From Rossellomorea marisflavi (GTDB taxonomy: Bacteria > Bacillota > Bacilli > Bacillales > Bacillaceae_B), in assembly GCF_009806575.1 (NCBI RefSeq), contig NZ_CP047095.1:1678001-1742000 (forward strand): 64,000 nt of DNA. The letters are read 5' to 3'. Below, piece by piece: positions 17,158-25,576 of this stretch (position 1 is its first letter; every line of letters starts with the position of its first letter). The position numbers and the translations under genes are program-made. The notes under the pieces were generated by a model. The model was not told the DNA's origin. It searched no databases and worked only from the letters and a program-made list of their open reading frames with translations.

Positions 17158-18552
17158 ATGAACAAACATATTTCAAACACACCGAAAGTCTGGGAAGCTG
17201 CCTTCATCCTCATCATTGTTCTATCCATGATCGGTACGTTTCTCATCAAACTGGAGACGGTTCCTCATATTCCGATAGCCGTTGCCCTCATCCTTCTAAT
17301 CGTTTACGGATTGGTCAAGAAGGTCTCCTTTAAGTCAATAGAAGAAGGAATGCTCTCAGGTATTCAGGGAGGGCTTGGTGCCATTCTCCTGTTTGTATTC
17401 ATCGGGATGCTCGTAGGAAGCTGGCTAACAAGCGGTACGATCCAGACCATCATGTATGGTGGATTTTCATTCCTCACCCCCGCTTATTTTTATGCTATTG
17501 CCTTTTTGGTCACCGCCCTTTGTGGAGTGATTGTTGGAAGCTCTTTGACCACAGCAGCAACGATCGGTGTCGCCATCATCGGGATTTCCGAAACCATGGG
17601 GTTATCCATGGGAATCACAGCTGGAGCCATTGTGTCAGGAGCGTTTTTCGGGGATAAAATGTCACCATTATCCGATACCACAAATCTTGCATCTTCCGTC
17701 GTAAAGGTGGACCTTTTTGAACACATCAGGAATATGGCTTGGACTACGATCCCTGCTTTCATCATTTCGGTGATCCTGTTTGCAGTACTGTCACCGAAAG
17801 GGACAAGCGCCGGTCTGGGAGACTTGAATGCCCTTAAGCAGGCATTGGGTGAAACGGGGGTTGTTCATTGGTACAGTCTGATTCCGCTGATCCTCCTTAT
17901 CGTCATGGTGATGATGAAGGTCCCAGCTTTGCTGACACTCGCCATCAACATTGTCGTTTCCACCGGATTGGCGTTCATTCATGGCATGATAGGCGGAAAA
18001 GCAATCTTGAATGCACTGTTCTCGGGATATGTTTCAAAATCCGGAAATGAAGCCCTCGATTCCCTGTTAACCAGGGGAGGAATCGACAGCATGATGTTTA
18101 CCATCGGCCTTGTCATCCTGTCTCTCAGTCTGGGCGGCCTTTTATTCAAGCTCGGGATCATACCGGTCCTTTTGACAAAAGTCAGCTCCATTCTTCAATC
18201 TGCAAGCAGGACAATTTTAACTACTGCCTTGACGGCAATCGGGCTAAACTTTGCCATCGGTGAGCAATACCTTTCCATCCTGTTGACGGGGGAAGCATTC
18301 AAGGATCAGTACAAAAAAATCGGGCTTCATCCCAAGAACCTCTCCAGGACGCTTGAAGACGCCGGAACGGTCATCAACGCCCTTGTTCCATGGGGAGTGA
18401 GCGGTATCTTTATTGCGGAGGTACTCGGTGTACCGACACTCACCTATCTTCCGTTTGCCTTCTTCTGCCTTTTGTCACCGATCCTGACCATCCTGTTCGG
18501 CTTCACGGGGTGGACGATCACGAAACTAGATGGAAAAACCGCTGAGCGCTAA
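17158..18552 (+). CDS. NhaC family transporter, probable tyrosine uptake carrier
   Basis: A 464-residue membrane protein with about 11-12 hydrophobic segments and the NhaC-type core (SGAFFGDKMSPLSDTTNLAS and, near the end, the LVPWGVSGIFIAEVLGV repeat). Automatic annotation would call it a Na+/H+ antiporter. The tyrosine T-box in its leader points instead to amino-acid transport, as proposed for the T-box-controlled YheL group of this family. Function is therefore inferred from regulation. Start ATG follows AAGGAAG. Its stop codon overlaps that of the convergent gene inside a terminator loop. Confidence 0.85.
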   Translation: MNKHISNTPKVWEAAFILIIVLSMIGTFLIKLETVPHIPIAVALILLIVYGLVKKVSFKSIEEGMLSGIQGGLGAILLFVFIGMLVGSWLTSGTIQTIMYGGFSFLTPAYFYAIAFLVTALCGVIVGSSLTTAATIGVAIIGISETMGLSMGITAGAIVSGAFFGDKMSPLSDTTNLASSVVKVDLFEHIRNMAWTTIPAFIISVILFAVLSPKGTSAGLGDLNALKQALGETGVVHWYSLIPLILLIVMVMMKVPALLTLAINIVVSTGLAFIHGMIGGKAILNALFSGYVSKSGNEALDSLLTRGGIDSMMFTIGLVILSLSLGGLLFKLGIIPVLLTKVSSILQSASRTILTTALTAIGLNFAIGEQYLSILLTGEAFKDQYKKIGLHPKNLSRTLEDAGTVINALVPWGVSGIFIAEVLGVPTLTYLPFAFFCLLSPILTILFGFTGWTITKLDGKTAER

Positions 18553-18568
18553 TGCTCAGCGGTTTTTT
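18534..18568. terminator. Bidirectional terminator holding both stop codons in its loop
   Basis: Stem AAAAACCGCTGAGC / GCTCAGCGGTTTTT with six-base loop GCTAAT. The loop holds most of the TAA of the rightward gene and the TAG of the leftward gene. Compact convergent arrangement. Confidence 0.88.
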
Positions 18569-19409
18569 TTAGCGGATGGACATACCAGGCGAAAAGCTTA
18601 TTGCCCAAGATGAGCATGGTGATATGGAAAAGGGGCAACGTGAAGGCCCCACTGATTCCACGAACATCAAGGAAAGTGAAGTGAATCAGTCCGTAATCAA
18701 GGATGATCAGAATCAACACGGTGACCCAGAAAGCCCCTTTACTGTTCGGACGATAAAAGATGTTCACGGTGTAGAGGTAATTGCATACCCACGAATAAAT
18801 GCTGTTCCCCGTTATCGTATTCCTCATCCCGTCTGAAAAGAGAGGCATGGGGATATTGTAAAGGTCAAGCAATGGAGAAAGAATCCAAGAGATGGAAAGA
18901 GTCAGGACGGACAATGAAAAATAGAGCGTGATAAAATGGACTTTTCCCAGCGCCGGTTCTGACATCCGCGTCCACCAGCTCTTTGAAAGGTAAGCCCCGA
19001 GAAGGAGGAATATGCTTGTATAGATGCTTTTCCACCAGTAATGTTCGTATATGCCGACTGATACGAACCAACTTTCGACCAGGTAAAAGAAAGCGATGAT
19101 GAGCAAGATCCATCCCAACTTCAATCGCTTGACGGCGATGACAGTAAGAGACACAGGAACTGAAAACGCCTGGGAGCTGATTGAACCGAGAACACTGTCG
19201 TTATAATGATTGGAAAGGATGGCAGGATCGTATTCATAACTTCCACCGAGTATGAAAATAAGGAATTCGAACACATAAGCCAATCCAGAGATGAAAAGCC
19301 AGAAGACGACGATCTTGCCGGCTTGATCCCGATTTGTCATCATGAGGAACCCGAGGATCAACAATGAAAGTATCACGAGAATCAAAAACGGGAGGGAATT
19401 GGTCATCAT
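18549..19409 (-). CDS. Polytopic membrane protein, unknown function
   Basis: A 286-residue protein with about eight hydrophobic helices spread over its whole length and short loops. Tryptophan and tyrosine residues are common near helix ends (ESWFVSVGIYEHYWWKSIY). I do not recognise a named family or a catalytic motif. The start ATG-ATG follows GGAGAG. It is convergent with the T-box-regulated transporter and divergent from the RND pump gene, with no evident functional link. Confidence 0.75.
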   Translation of the reverse strand: MMTNSLPFLILVILSLLILGFLMMTNRDQAGKIVVFWLFISGLAYVFEFLIFILGGSYEYDPAILSNHYNDSVLGSISSQAFSVPVSLTVIAVKRLKLGWILLIIAFFYLVESWFVSVGIYEHYWWKSIYTSIFLLLGAYLSKSWWTRMSEPALGKVHFITLYFSLSVLTLSISWILSPLLDLYNIPMPLFSDGMRNTITGNSIYSWVCNYLYTVNIFYRPNSKGAFWVTVLILIILDYGLIHFTFLDVRGISGAFTLPLFHITMLILGNKLFAWYVHPLKKTAEH

Positions 19410-19577
19410 TCGCTCTCCTTACGTGTGAGGTTATGATGTATTGTTTGCAGAAAGATAGGAATTATGACGATAGGCGCACAATATGATACTGGGGCATCTT
19501 ATAGATTGAAGGATTTTCCTTTAGCCTTTATAGTTGATACTATCAACAAGATAATAGAGAAAGGGGAAAGACACCGT

Positions 19578-22500
19578 TTGAAAATAAGTGATTTTTCCAT
19601 ACGTAGACCGGTATTCACAATCGTCACCATGATCCTGATCCTGATTCTTGGAGGGGTTTCCCTGTCCAGGATCCCCCTGAAGCTGATCCCGGATCTGAAT
19701 CCACCTGTCGGGGTGGTCGTGACTTCCTATCCAGGAGCAGGGCCGCAAGAAGTGGTGGAAAAAGTAACGAAGCCTCTTGAAGAAAGCCTTTCCACACTTC
19801 CGGGATTGAAAAACGTCCAATCGACTGCACAAGAAGGATCGAATTTCATCCTCATGGAATTCTCATGGTCCACATCCATTGAAGAAATCGAGAATGATGT
19901 CCTGCAGCGGATCGATCAGGCACCGCTTCCCGACGAAGCGGAAAAACCAAGATTCCTGAAGTTCGACCCTGCACAATTCCCGATCATCCAGTTCTCCCTG
20001 AAAGCGGAGGGGGACAATGCTTCCCTTCGGACGTTGGCGGAGCGGATGAAGCTTGAACTCAACCGAGTTGAAGGAGTCGCCAACGTAAATGTTACAGGTT
20101 CGTTCGAAGATGAAATCACCGTCAATCTGGACCAGGATGCCCTCGAGAAAAAAGGGCTGAGCCAGAACGATGTCGTAAATACCCTCCGGAGCAACAACAT
20201 CACATCACCGGGGGATACGATCGATACCGAAGGGAAGACGCTCACGACACGTGTCATGAGCGAGTTGAAGTCGGTGAAGGAAATCGAGGAGCTAACTGTA
20301 ACCGTCGATCCTAAAACGGGTAAGAAAGTTCCCCTATCCGATGTGGCAGATGTGGAGATGAAGCCGGTGGATGATAATACATACACCCGTGCCGATAAAG
20401 AGCCTGCCGTGCTTTTCAGTGTGCTTCAGCAATCGGATGCCAATACCGCTACGGTGTCAAAGGCATTCCAGACCGCATTGGATGACCTCCTTGAACAGGA
20501 ACAATATAAAGACGTGGATGCGGAAGTACTGTTCGATCAAGGAGATTACATCACTGACGCCATCGGAAGCATCACGAACTCCCTCCTTCTTGGCGGGGTG
20601 TTTGCAATGATCGTCCTATTCCTATTCTTGAGGAACGTCAGAAGTCCTTTGATCGTCGGGGTTTCCATTCCGTATTCAGTGGTCGTGACCTTTGTACTGA
20701 TGTTCTTTGCAGGCTTCAGCCTGAATATTATGACCCTTGGTGCACTCGCACTCGGTATCGGGATGCTGGTCGATAACTCGATTGTCGTCATTGAAAACAT
20801 CTACAGACATCTTGCCATGGGGAAACCACGTAAACAGGCAGCCAGTGAAGGGGCAAAGGAAGTGGGAGGAGCCATCACTGCTTCCACACTGACAACCGTA
20901 GCCGTCTTTCTTCCCGTCGTGTTCATTTCCGGACTCATAGGGGAGATCTTCACTGAATTTGCCCTGACGATATCCTTCAGCCTCTTCGCCTCACTTGTAG
21001 TGGCCCTGACCGTTGTGCCGATGATGGCAAGCCGCATGCTCAAGGAGCCGAAAGGGAATCTTGAGGCAAGAAGAAGAAGGTCGAAGTCCCGCAGCAGGTT
21101 CAAGCGCTCGGTGGAGTGGGCCTTGTCCCATCGTACCATTGTCCTGCTGGCGACCCTTATCCTGCTCGGTGTGAGCAGTTGGGGAGTCACAAAGGTAGGA
21201 ACGGAATTCCTGCCGGCAACGGATGAAGGATTCTTCACCATGAGGGTGGAACTTGAAAACGGTTCTTCCGTCAATGAAACGAACGCTGTCGTTAAAGCGA
21301 TCGAAGGAGAGCTTGAAAACGAAAAGAACGTGCAAACAGCTGTCAGCCTCGTGGGGACTGACCAAGAGCAGTCATTCAGGGGAGGAAAGTCGGGGAATAT
21401 TGCAGAAATCTATGTGAAGATGAAGCCATTTGATGACCGTGAGCAGTCCATCTTCTCATTTGCCGATGAAGTAAAGCCGAAACTGGAGAAAGCGGCTAAA
21501 GAACAAAATGATTCGGCAAACATCGTATTCAATCTCCAATCAACTTCCGGTTCCAGCCCCCAGACCCTCACGTTCAATTTGAGAGATACGAATGAAAAAC
21601 GTCTGGATGATGGAGTTGAAAAGCTTCAAAAGGAATTAGAAGGGATGGATGACGTAAACGAAGTCACGACGGACCGCATGGAAACGATCAAGGAAGTTCA
21701 GATGAAGGTTGATCGCGCGAAGGCGCTCGATCAGGGCCTCGCTCCTTCCCAGATCGGTTCATTGGTTCAGGATGTGACCAGAGGGGTTACGGCTACACAG
21801 ATCGTCACGGAGGACTCAGAAGTTGTGAGCGTGTTCGTCAAATATGACCGTGACATTACCGAAAATCTGGACTCGTTGAAAAAACTCCTGATTCCCAATG
21901 GTCAGGGAGCATTCATCCGGCTGGACTCTGTCGTTGATTTCTCCATAGAAGACGGACCGGTGAGTATCAAACGGATCGATCAACAGTCTGCTGTTCAATT
22001 CACGGTGAATTATGCGTCGAGTACGAACCTTGGAACAATTTCCAATAATGTAGAAAAGAAAATAGACAAGCTCGATCTTCCTGATGAAACCCAAGTATCT
22101 TTCTCAGGGGAAAAAGAGCTTCTGGACGATTCGATCAATGATATGATCCTTGCACTTGTTCTGGCACTTGTCCTGGTATACATGGTCATGGCTGCCCAGT
22201 TCGAATCATTCAAGTATCCATTTGTCATCATGTTCACGGTTCCACTCATGGTCATAGGAGTCGCACTGGCCCTCTTCCTGACCGATACCCCGATCAGCGT
22301 CCCGGCCGTGATTGGTGTCATCATACTGGCAGGTATCGTTGTGAACAATGCCATCGTCATCGTAGATTATATCAAGCAGCGTAAGGAAGACGGGATGGGG
22401 AGTTTTGAAGCCATTGTCACTTCCTCACAGGACCGGATCCGTCCGATCCTCATGACGGCGCTGACGACGATCCTTGGACTCGTGCCCCTTGCCCTCGGTT

Positions 22501-22655
22501 TAGGTGAAGGGACGGAAATCAACCAGCCTATGGCCATTGCCGTAATTGGAGGATTACTCACCAGCACGCTGCTGACTGTGTATATCATTCCCGTCATGTA
22601 CAGCCTTTTTGATAAAGAGACACGAAGAAAAGCAACAAGGAAAAGAATGGATTAA
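19578..22655 (+). CDS. RND family efflux transporter (AcrB/SwrC type)
   Basis: A protein of about 1025 residues with the RND layout: a first helix, a large outside loop with two porter subdomains, six helices, a second large loop and six more helices. Visible signatures are VVTSYPGAGPQEVVEKV, LALGIGMLVDNSIVVIENIYRHL in TM4 and the matching GIVVNNAIVIVDYIKQ in TM10. A TTG at 19578, after AAGGGGAAAG, is chosen because LKISDFSIRRPVFT is the usual RND N-terminus; an in-frame ATG at 19464 would add 38 atypical residues. No adaptor gene lies next to it, as with SwrC-like Bacillus pumps. Substrate unknown. Confidence 0.9.
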   Translation: MKISDFSIRRPVFTIVTMILILILGGVSLSRIPLKLIPDLNPPVGVVVTSYPGAGPQEVVEKVTKPLEESLSTLPGLKNVQSTAQEGSNFILMEFSWSTSIEEIENDVLQRIDQAPLPDEAEKPRFLKFDPAQFPIIQFSLKAEGDNASLRTLAERMKLELNRVEGVANVNVTGSFEDEITVNLDQDALEKKGLSQNDVVNTLRSNNITSPGDTIDTEGKTLTTRVMSELKSVKEIEELTVTVDPKTGKKVPLSDVADVEMKPVDDNTYTRADKEPAVLFSVLQQSDANTATVSKAFQTALDDLLEQEQYKDVDAEVLFDQGDYITDAIGSITNSLLLGGVFAMIVLFLFLRNVRSPLIVGVSIPYSVVVTFVLMFFAGFSLNIMTLGALALGIGMLVDNSIVVIENIYRHLAMGKPRKQAASEGAKEVGGAITASTLTTVAVFLPVVFISGLIGEIFTEFALTISFSLFASLVVALTVVPMMASRMLKEPKGNLEARRRRSKSRSRFKRSVEWALSHRTIVLLATLILLGVSSWGVTKVGTEFLPATDEGFFTMRVELENGSSVNETNAVVKAIEGELENEKNVQTAVSLVGTDQEQSFRGGKSGNIAEIYVKMKPFDDREQSIFSFADEVKPKLEKAAKEQNDSANIVFNLQSTSGSSPQTLTFNLRDTNEKRLDDGVEKLQKELEGMDDVNEVTTDRMETIKEVQMKVDRAKALDQGLAPSQIGSLVQDVTRGVTATQIVTEDSEVVSVFVKYDRDITENLDSLKKLLIPNGQGAFIRLDSVVDFSIEDGPVSIKRIDQQSAVQFTVNYASSTNLGTISNNVEKKIDKLDLPDETQVSFSGEKELLDDSINDMILALVLALVLVYMVMAAQFESFKYPFVIMFTVPLMVIGVALALFLTDTPISVPAVIGVIILAGIVVNNAIVIVDYIKQRKEDGMGSFEAIVTSSQDRIRPILMTALTTILGLVPLALGLGEGTEINQPMAIAVIGGLLTSTLLTVYIIPVMYSLFDKETRRKATRKRMD

Positions 22656-22662
22656 GCCATGG

Positions 22663-22692
22663 AGCCGGCCCCTCAAGGGGTTCGGCTTTTTT
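22663..22692 (+). terminator. Terminator after the RND gene
   Basis: Stem AGCCG-GCCCC paired with GGGG-TTCGGCT, followed by a T-run. Confidence 0.75.
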
Positions 22693-22868
22693 GAATGAGA
22701 AAGGAAATTAACGGTCGGATCGGTGATCGTCATGATTAAACAGAATTGAGGTCTCCTGACATATTTAGGGGGAGATTGGTCACAATAGGGGGAGAAGAAG
22801 CTAGGAGGAGTCCAGAATGCCATTTTCCACCCATCACCCATTACCAGTGAACGTGAGGCAGATGCCGC

Positions 22869-23333
22869 GTGAAATCATCCATTACAAAACTTGAAGCCAT
22901 TCTTTGGAGCATTGCACTGCCTGGCTTTCCTCAGCTTCTAGTCGGATTGTGGTTCAAAGGGGCGCTTCTGGTCCTTTTAGAAATTTTCATCAATGTCATG
23001 AGCGACTTCAACCTGGCCATCATGTACAGTTTTTTGGGTGAGACGGAAAAAGCCGCTGGAGTCATCGATTATCAATGGTTGATGTTCTATCCGTGTCTAT
23101 ACATGTTTGCGATGTGGGATGCGTATAAAATCGCTTCAAATCAAAAGGAAAAACTCAGCTATCTTCCGTTTGTTTTTTCGGCTTACTTTGTAACGGTCGG
23201 CCTGATGGTCTCCCCGAAAGTCCATCTGTTCGGAGCATTTATCGGACCCATTTTCCTTCCGATGCTGTTCGTCATTCCTGGAGTGGCGGTCGGCCTTTTG
23301 GTCAGAGCAATCGTGATCCGCTTCAGCAGATGA
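22869..23333 (+). CDS. Small membrane protein, unknown function
   Basis: A 154-residue protein with about four hydrophobic segments (LLVGLWFKGALLVLLEIFI, the WLMFYPCLYMFAMWDAYKIA segment, PFVFSAYFVTVGLMV, and a C-terminal valine/glycine-rich helix). I do not recognise the family. The start is GTG with only a weak GTGAGG upstream, so initiation is uncertain. It precedes the Mn2+ riboswitch and ykoY; no terminator is evident between, but the riboswitch gives ykoY separate control. Confidence 0.7.
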   Translation: MKSSITKLEAILWSIALPGFPQLLVGLWFKGALLVLLEIFINVMSDFNLAIMYSFLGETEKAAGVIDYQWLMFYPCLYMFAMWDAYKIASNQKEKLSYLPFVFSAYFVTVGLMVSPKVHLFGAFIGPIFLPMLFVIPGVAVGLLVRAIVIRFSR

Positions 23334-23399
23334 ATTTATTTCTTTACTTCCTGTGGGAAATAAGGTACGATTTAGGTATAAATTTAATCGTTTTCTACC

Positions 23400-23531
23400 T
23401 GTCAAAGGGGAGTAGCTATAGGTTAACACCTAAACAAAGTCGTCAGTTCATGGGTTATGCCCATCGGCTTTGTTGGCATATCGACTATGCTAAGCAAGAC
23501 CTTTGCCTTATTTAGGCAAGGGTCTTTTTCT
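23400..23531 (+). ncRNA. Mn2+-sensing yybP-ykoY riboswitch with terminator
   Basis: The conserved aptamer elements are present: AAAGGGGAGTAGC at 23404-23416, the central stem AAACAAAGTCGTCAG paired with CGGCTTTGTT, and GGCATATCGACTATGCTAAGC followed by AAGACCTTT. A terminator stem AGACCTTTGCC / GGCAAGGGTCT with T-run (23497-23531) overlaps the aptamer 3-prime end. The switch is expected to allow transcription of ykoY when manganese is high. Confidence 0.92.
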
Positions 23532-23589
23532 TTTGATAAAATCCTTGCCTAATGGAAAACTAATCTTATCATTGGGAGGGACTAATACT

Positions 23590-24354
23590 ATGGATGCATC
23601 AATGTTATTAGAGTATGGATGGGTACTTCTCATCCTCATCGGTCTGGAAGGAATCCTTGCAGCCGATAATGCAGTTGTCATGGCCGTCATGGTCAAACAT
23701 CTACCTGAAGAGCAGCGGAAGAAAGCGTTGTTCTATGGGCTGATGGGTGCTTTTATCTTCCGTTTCGCCGCCCTTTTCCTCATCTCATTCCTTGTGAATG
23801 TATGGCAGGTGCAGGCAATCGGAGCCATTTACCTGTTCTACGTCGCCATCCATCACTTCATCAAGAAGCGTAAGGGTGAAGGGGCAATCGATAACGCCGA
23901 GAACAAAGGGTCAGGTTTCTGGATGACTGTCTTGAAAGTCGAGCTTGCGGATATCGCCTTTGCAGTAGACTCCATGTTGGCCGCTGTGGCCTTGGCCGTA
24001 ACACTTAGACCGACAGGATGGTTTGAAGTAGGGGGAATCGATGGTGGACAGTTCACCATCATGTTCCTAGGCGGTGTCATCGGTCTTGTGATCATGCGAT
24101 TCGCTGCTACATGGTTCGTCAAGCTTCTGGAAAAATATCCGACACTCGAATCTGCAGCATTCCTCATCGTAGGCTGGGTCGGTGTGAAGCTCGCCGTGTT
24201 CACCCTTGCCCACCCGGATGTCGCGATACTGGATCATCATTTCCCTGAGTCCAAAGTGTGGAAACTCATCTTCTGGACCGTCTTGATCATACTATCCATC
24301 GGTGGCTATCTCTTGTCAAAGAAAAGGGCAAATGCAGCCCAAACAGGTTCGTAA
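23590..24354 (+). CDS. ykoY: TerC family membrane protein, Mn2+ export/handling
   Basis: A 254-residue TerC-family membrane protein with about seven helices. The N-terminal LEGILAADNAVVMAVMVKHLP and central VELADIAFAVDSMLAAVALAV contain the acidic membrane residues typical of the family. B. subtilis YkoY (MeeY) exports manganese and helps metallate exported enzymes. The Mn2+ riboswitch directly upstream supports that role. ATG at 23590 follows TGGGAGGG; a longer frame from 23503 would start inside the riboswitch terminator. Confidence 0.93.
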   Translation: MDASMLLEYGWVLLILIGLEGILAADNAVVMAVMVKHLPEEQRKKALFYGLMGAFIFRFAALFLISFLVNVWQVQAIGAIYLFYVAIHHFIKKRKGEGAIDNAENKGSGFWMTVLKVELADIAFAVDSMLAAVALAVTLRPTGWFEVGGIDGGQFTIMFLGGVIGLVIMRFAATWFVKLLEKYPTLESAAFLIVGWVGVKLAVFTLAHPDVAILDHHFPESKVWKLIFWTVLIILSIGGYLLSKKRANAAQTGS

Positions 24355-24358
24355 CAAC

Positions 24359-24659
24359 TAAAAGAGGCTGGGACCAAAGTGTCTTAGTCATAGTAAAACC
24401 CGAACGATCTTGCCTAAGATTGTTCGGGTTTTTAATTTGTTTCATGAACAGTTTCACTGTTTTAGCGGTTGATTGGAGTGCAAGATGAAGACTCCTGCGT
24501 GAATAGTAGCTGATGTGAGACGCCGCTGGCATGGCGAGGAGGCTTACGGGCTACCTGCGAAATGCGAAGTCTTGCACGGATATCATGAGCGGTATAAAGA
24601 GCCTATTGCCTTCGTTATTAAATTAAATGGTACTTTTAGGTTTGTCTCAACCTCTTTTA
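24359..24659. repeat. 301-bp element with terminal inverted repeats (MITE-like)
   Basis: The two ends are imperfect inverted repeats: TAAAAGAGGCTGGGACCAAA at the left, against TAAAAGAGGTTGAGACAAA as the reverse complement of the right end. Inside are a terminator-like hairpin (24396-24434) and a second fold closed by GTGCAAGA (24478-24485) and TCTTGCAC (24570-24577). I recall similar GGCTGGGAC-type elements scattered through Bacillaceae genomes, including CTCCTGCG and GAGACGCCGC-like inner segments. No transposase and no clear target duplication. Short ORFs inside look spurious. It fills the space between ykoY and sigI. Confidence 0.7.
24396..24434 (+). terminator. Terminator-like hairpin inside the repeat element
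   Basis: Stem AAACCCGAACGATCTT paired with AAGATTGTTCGGGTTT and followed by Ts. It probably serves as the end of the ykoY transcript. Confidence 0.75.
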
Positions 24660-24677
24660 TGTGTGAATCTGAATATG

Positions 24678-24706
24678 ACCCCCTCAAAAACACCGGATTG
24701 TACGAA
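24678..24706 (+). promoter_or_regulatory. Candidate SigI-type promoter upstream of sigI
   Basis: ACCCCC at 24678 and CGAA at 24703 resemble the -35 and -10 elements reported for SigI promoters, as I remember them; the 19-base spacer is somewhat long. It lies just after the repeat element. Autoregulation of sigI is known in B. subtilis. Confidence 0.4.
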
Positions 24707-24777
24707 AATCCTTTATAGAATCAATCGATTGTTTTCACCAGAGTATGAATGTCAACCCTTTCCTGCGGGTATATCCT

Positions 24778-24805
24778 TTGAAACTAGGGTGCTTCTTAGT
24801 ATAAT
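24778..24805 (+). promoter_or_regulatory. SigA-type promoter of sigI-rsgI
   Basis: TTGAAA, 16 bases, TATAAT, ending 24 bases before the sigI start. Confidence 0.65.
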
Positions 24806-24829
24806 AGGGTGCAGGATGGAGGGGAACCG

Positions 24830-25576
24830 ATGCTCAATCTATTATTACTCTCGTTGGTCAAAAGAAAAACGACCATCGAGGAAAAAGCGGTCCGGATCCA
24901 AAAAGGAGAAGAAGAGTTACTTTCAAGTCTGTTGGACGAATATAAGCCTTTCATAAAAAAGACGGTATCCTCCGTCTGCAAACGATATATTACGGAGAGT
25001 GATGATGAATTCAGCATCGGATTGATCGCCTTTCATGATGCGATCATCAAATACAACGCTGAAAAGGGATCATCATTCATCAGCTTTGCAGAAGTGATCA
25101 TCAAGAGGAAAGTCATTGATTATATCCGAAAAAATGGGAAATATCAGGATATAAGTGTGGACATGAACAATACGGACGACGAGGATCTCCCTTCACTCCA
25201 TATCGAGCAGCTTGCTGCAGTCGATGAGTATCAGAGAGAAGAGGATGCGAGACGCAGGCGGGAAGAAATCATGCAGTTCACCAAACAGCTGGAAGAATAC
25301 AATCTTACCTTTGAAGATCTGATCGATGCTTCACCAAAACATGAAGATGCACGGGTGAATGCCATCAATATCTCCAGGATCGTCGTGGAAGAAATGGAAT
25401 TTAAGGACTACCTGCTGGCAAAAAGACGTTTACCAATCAAAAAACTAGAAAAGACGGTAAGTGTGAGCAGGAAGACCATCGAACGGAATCGGAAGTATAT
25501 CATCGCCATGTGCGTCATTCTCATGGGCGATTATGTATATTTAAGGGATTACTTAAAAGGCAGGTTAGGCCGATGA
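24830..25576 (+). CDS. sigI: RNA polymerase sigma factor SigI
   Basis: A 248-residue sigma-70 family factor of the SigI group (B. subtilis SigI is about 250). The region-2-like part runs through YKPFIKKTVSSVCKRYI, FSIGLIAFHDAIIKYNAEKG and SFISFAEVIIKRKVIDYIRK. The C-terminal part has the SigI-specific helix-turn-helix KKLEKTVSVSRKTIERNRKYI. SigI responds to heat or envelope stress in Bacillus. ATG at 24830 follows GGAGGGGAACC. Its stop overlaps the rsgI start (ATGA), as expected for a sigma/anti-sigma pair. Confidence 0.95.
   Translation: MLNLLLLSLVKRKTTIEEKAVRIQKGEEELLSSLLDEYKPFIKKTVSSVCKRYITESDDEFSIGLIAFHDAIIKYNAEKGSSFISFAEVIIKRKVIDYIRKNGKYQDISVDMNNTDDEDLPSLHIEQLAAVDEYQREEDARRRREEIMQFTKQLEEYNLTFEDLIDASPKHEDARVNAINISRIVVEEMEFKDYLLAKRRLPIKKLEKTVSVSRKTIERNRKYIIAMCVILMGDYVYLRDYLKGRLGR

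Noticed and set aside
24515-24956. Short plus-strand frames in the repeat and upstream of sigI
   Set aside because: They lie inside the inverted-repeat element or run out of frame into sigI, without ribosome binding sites.
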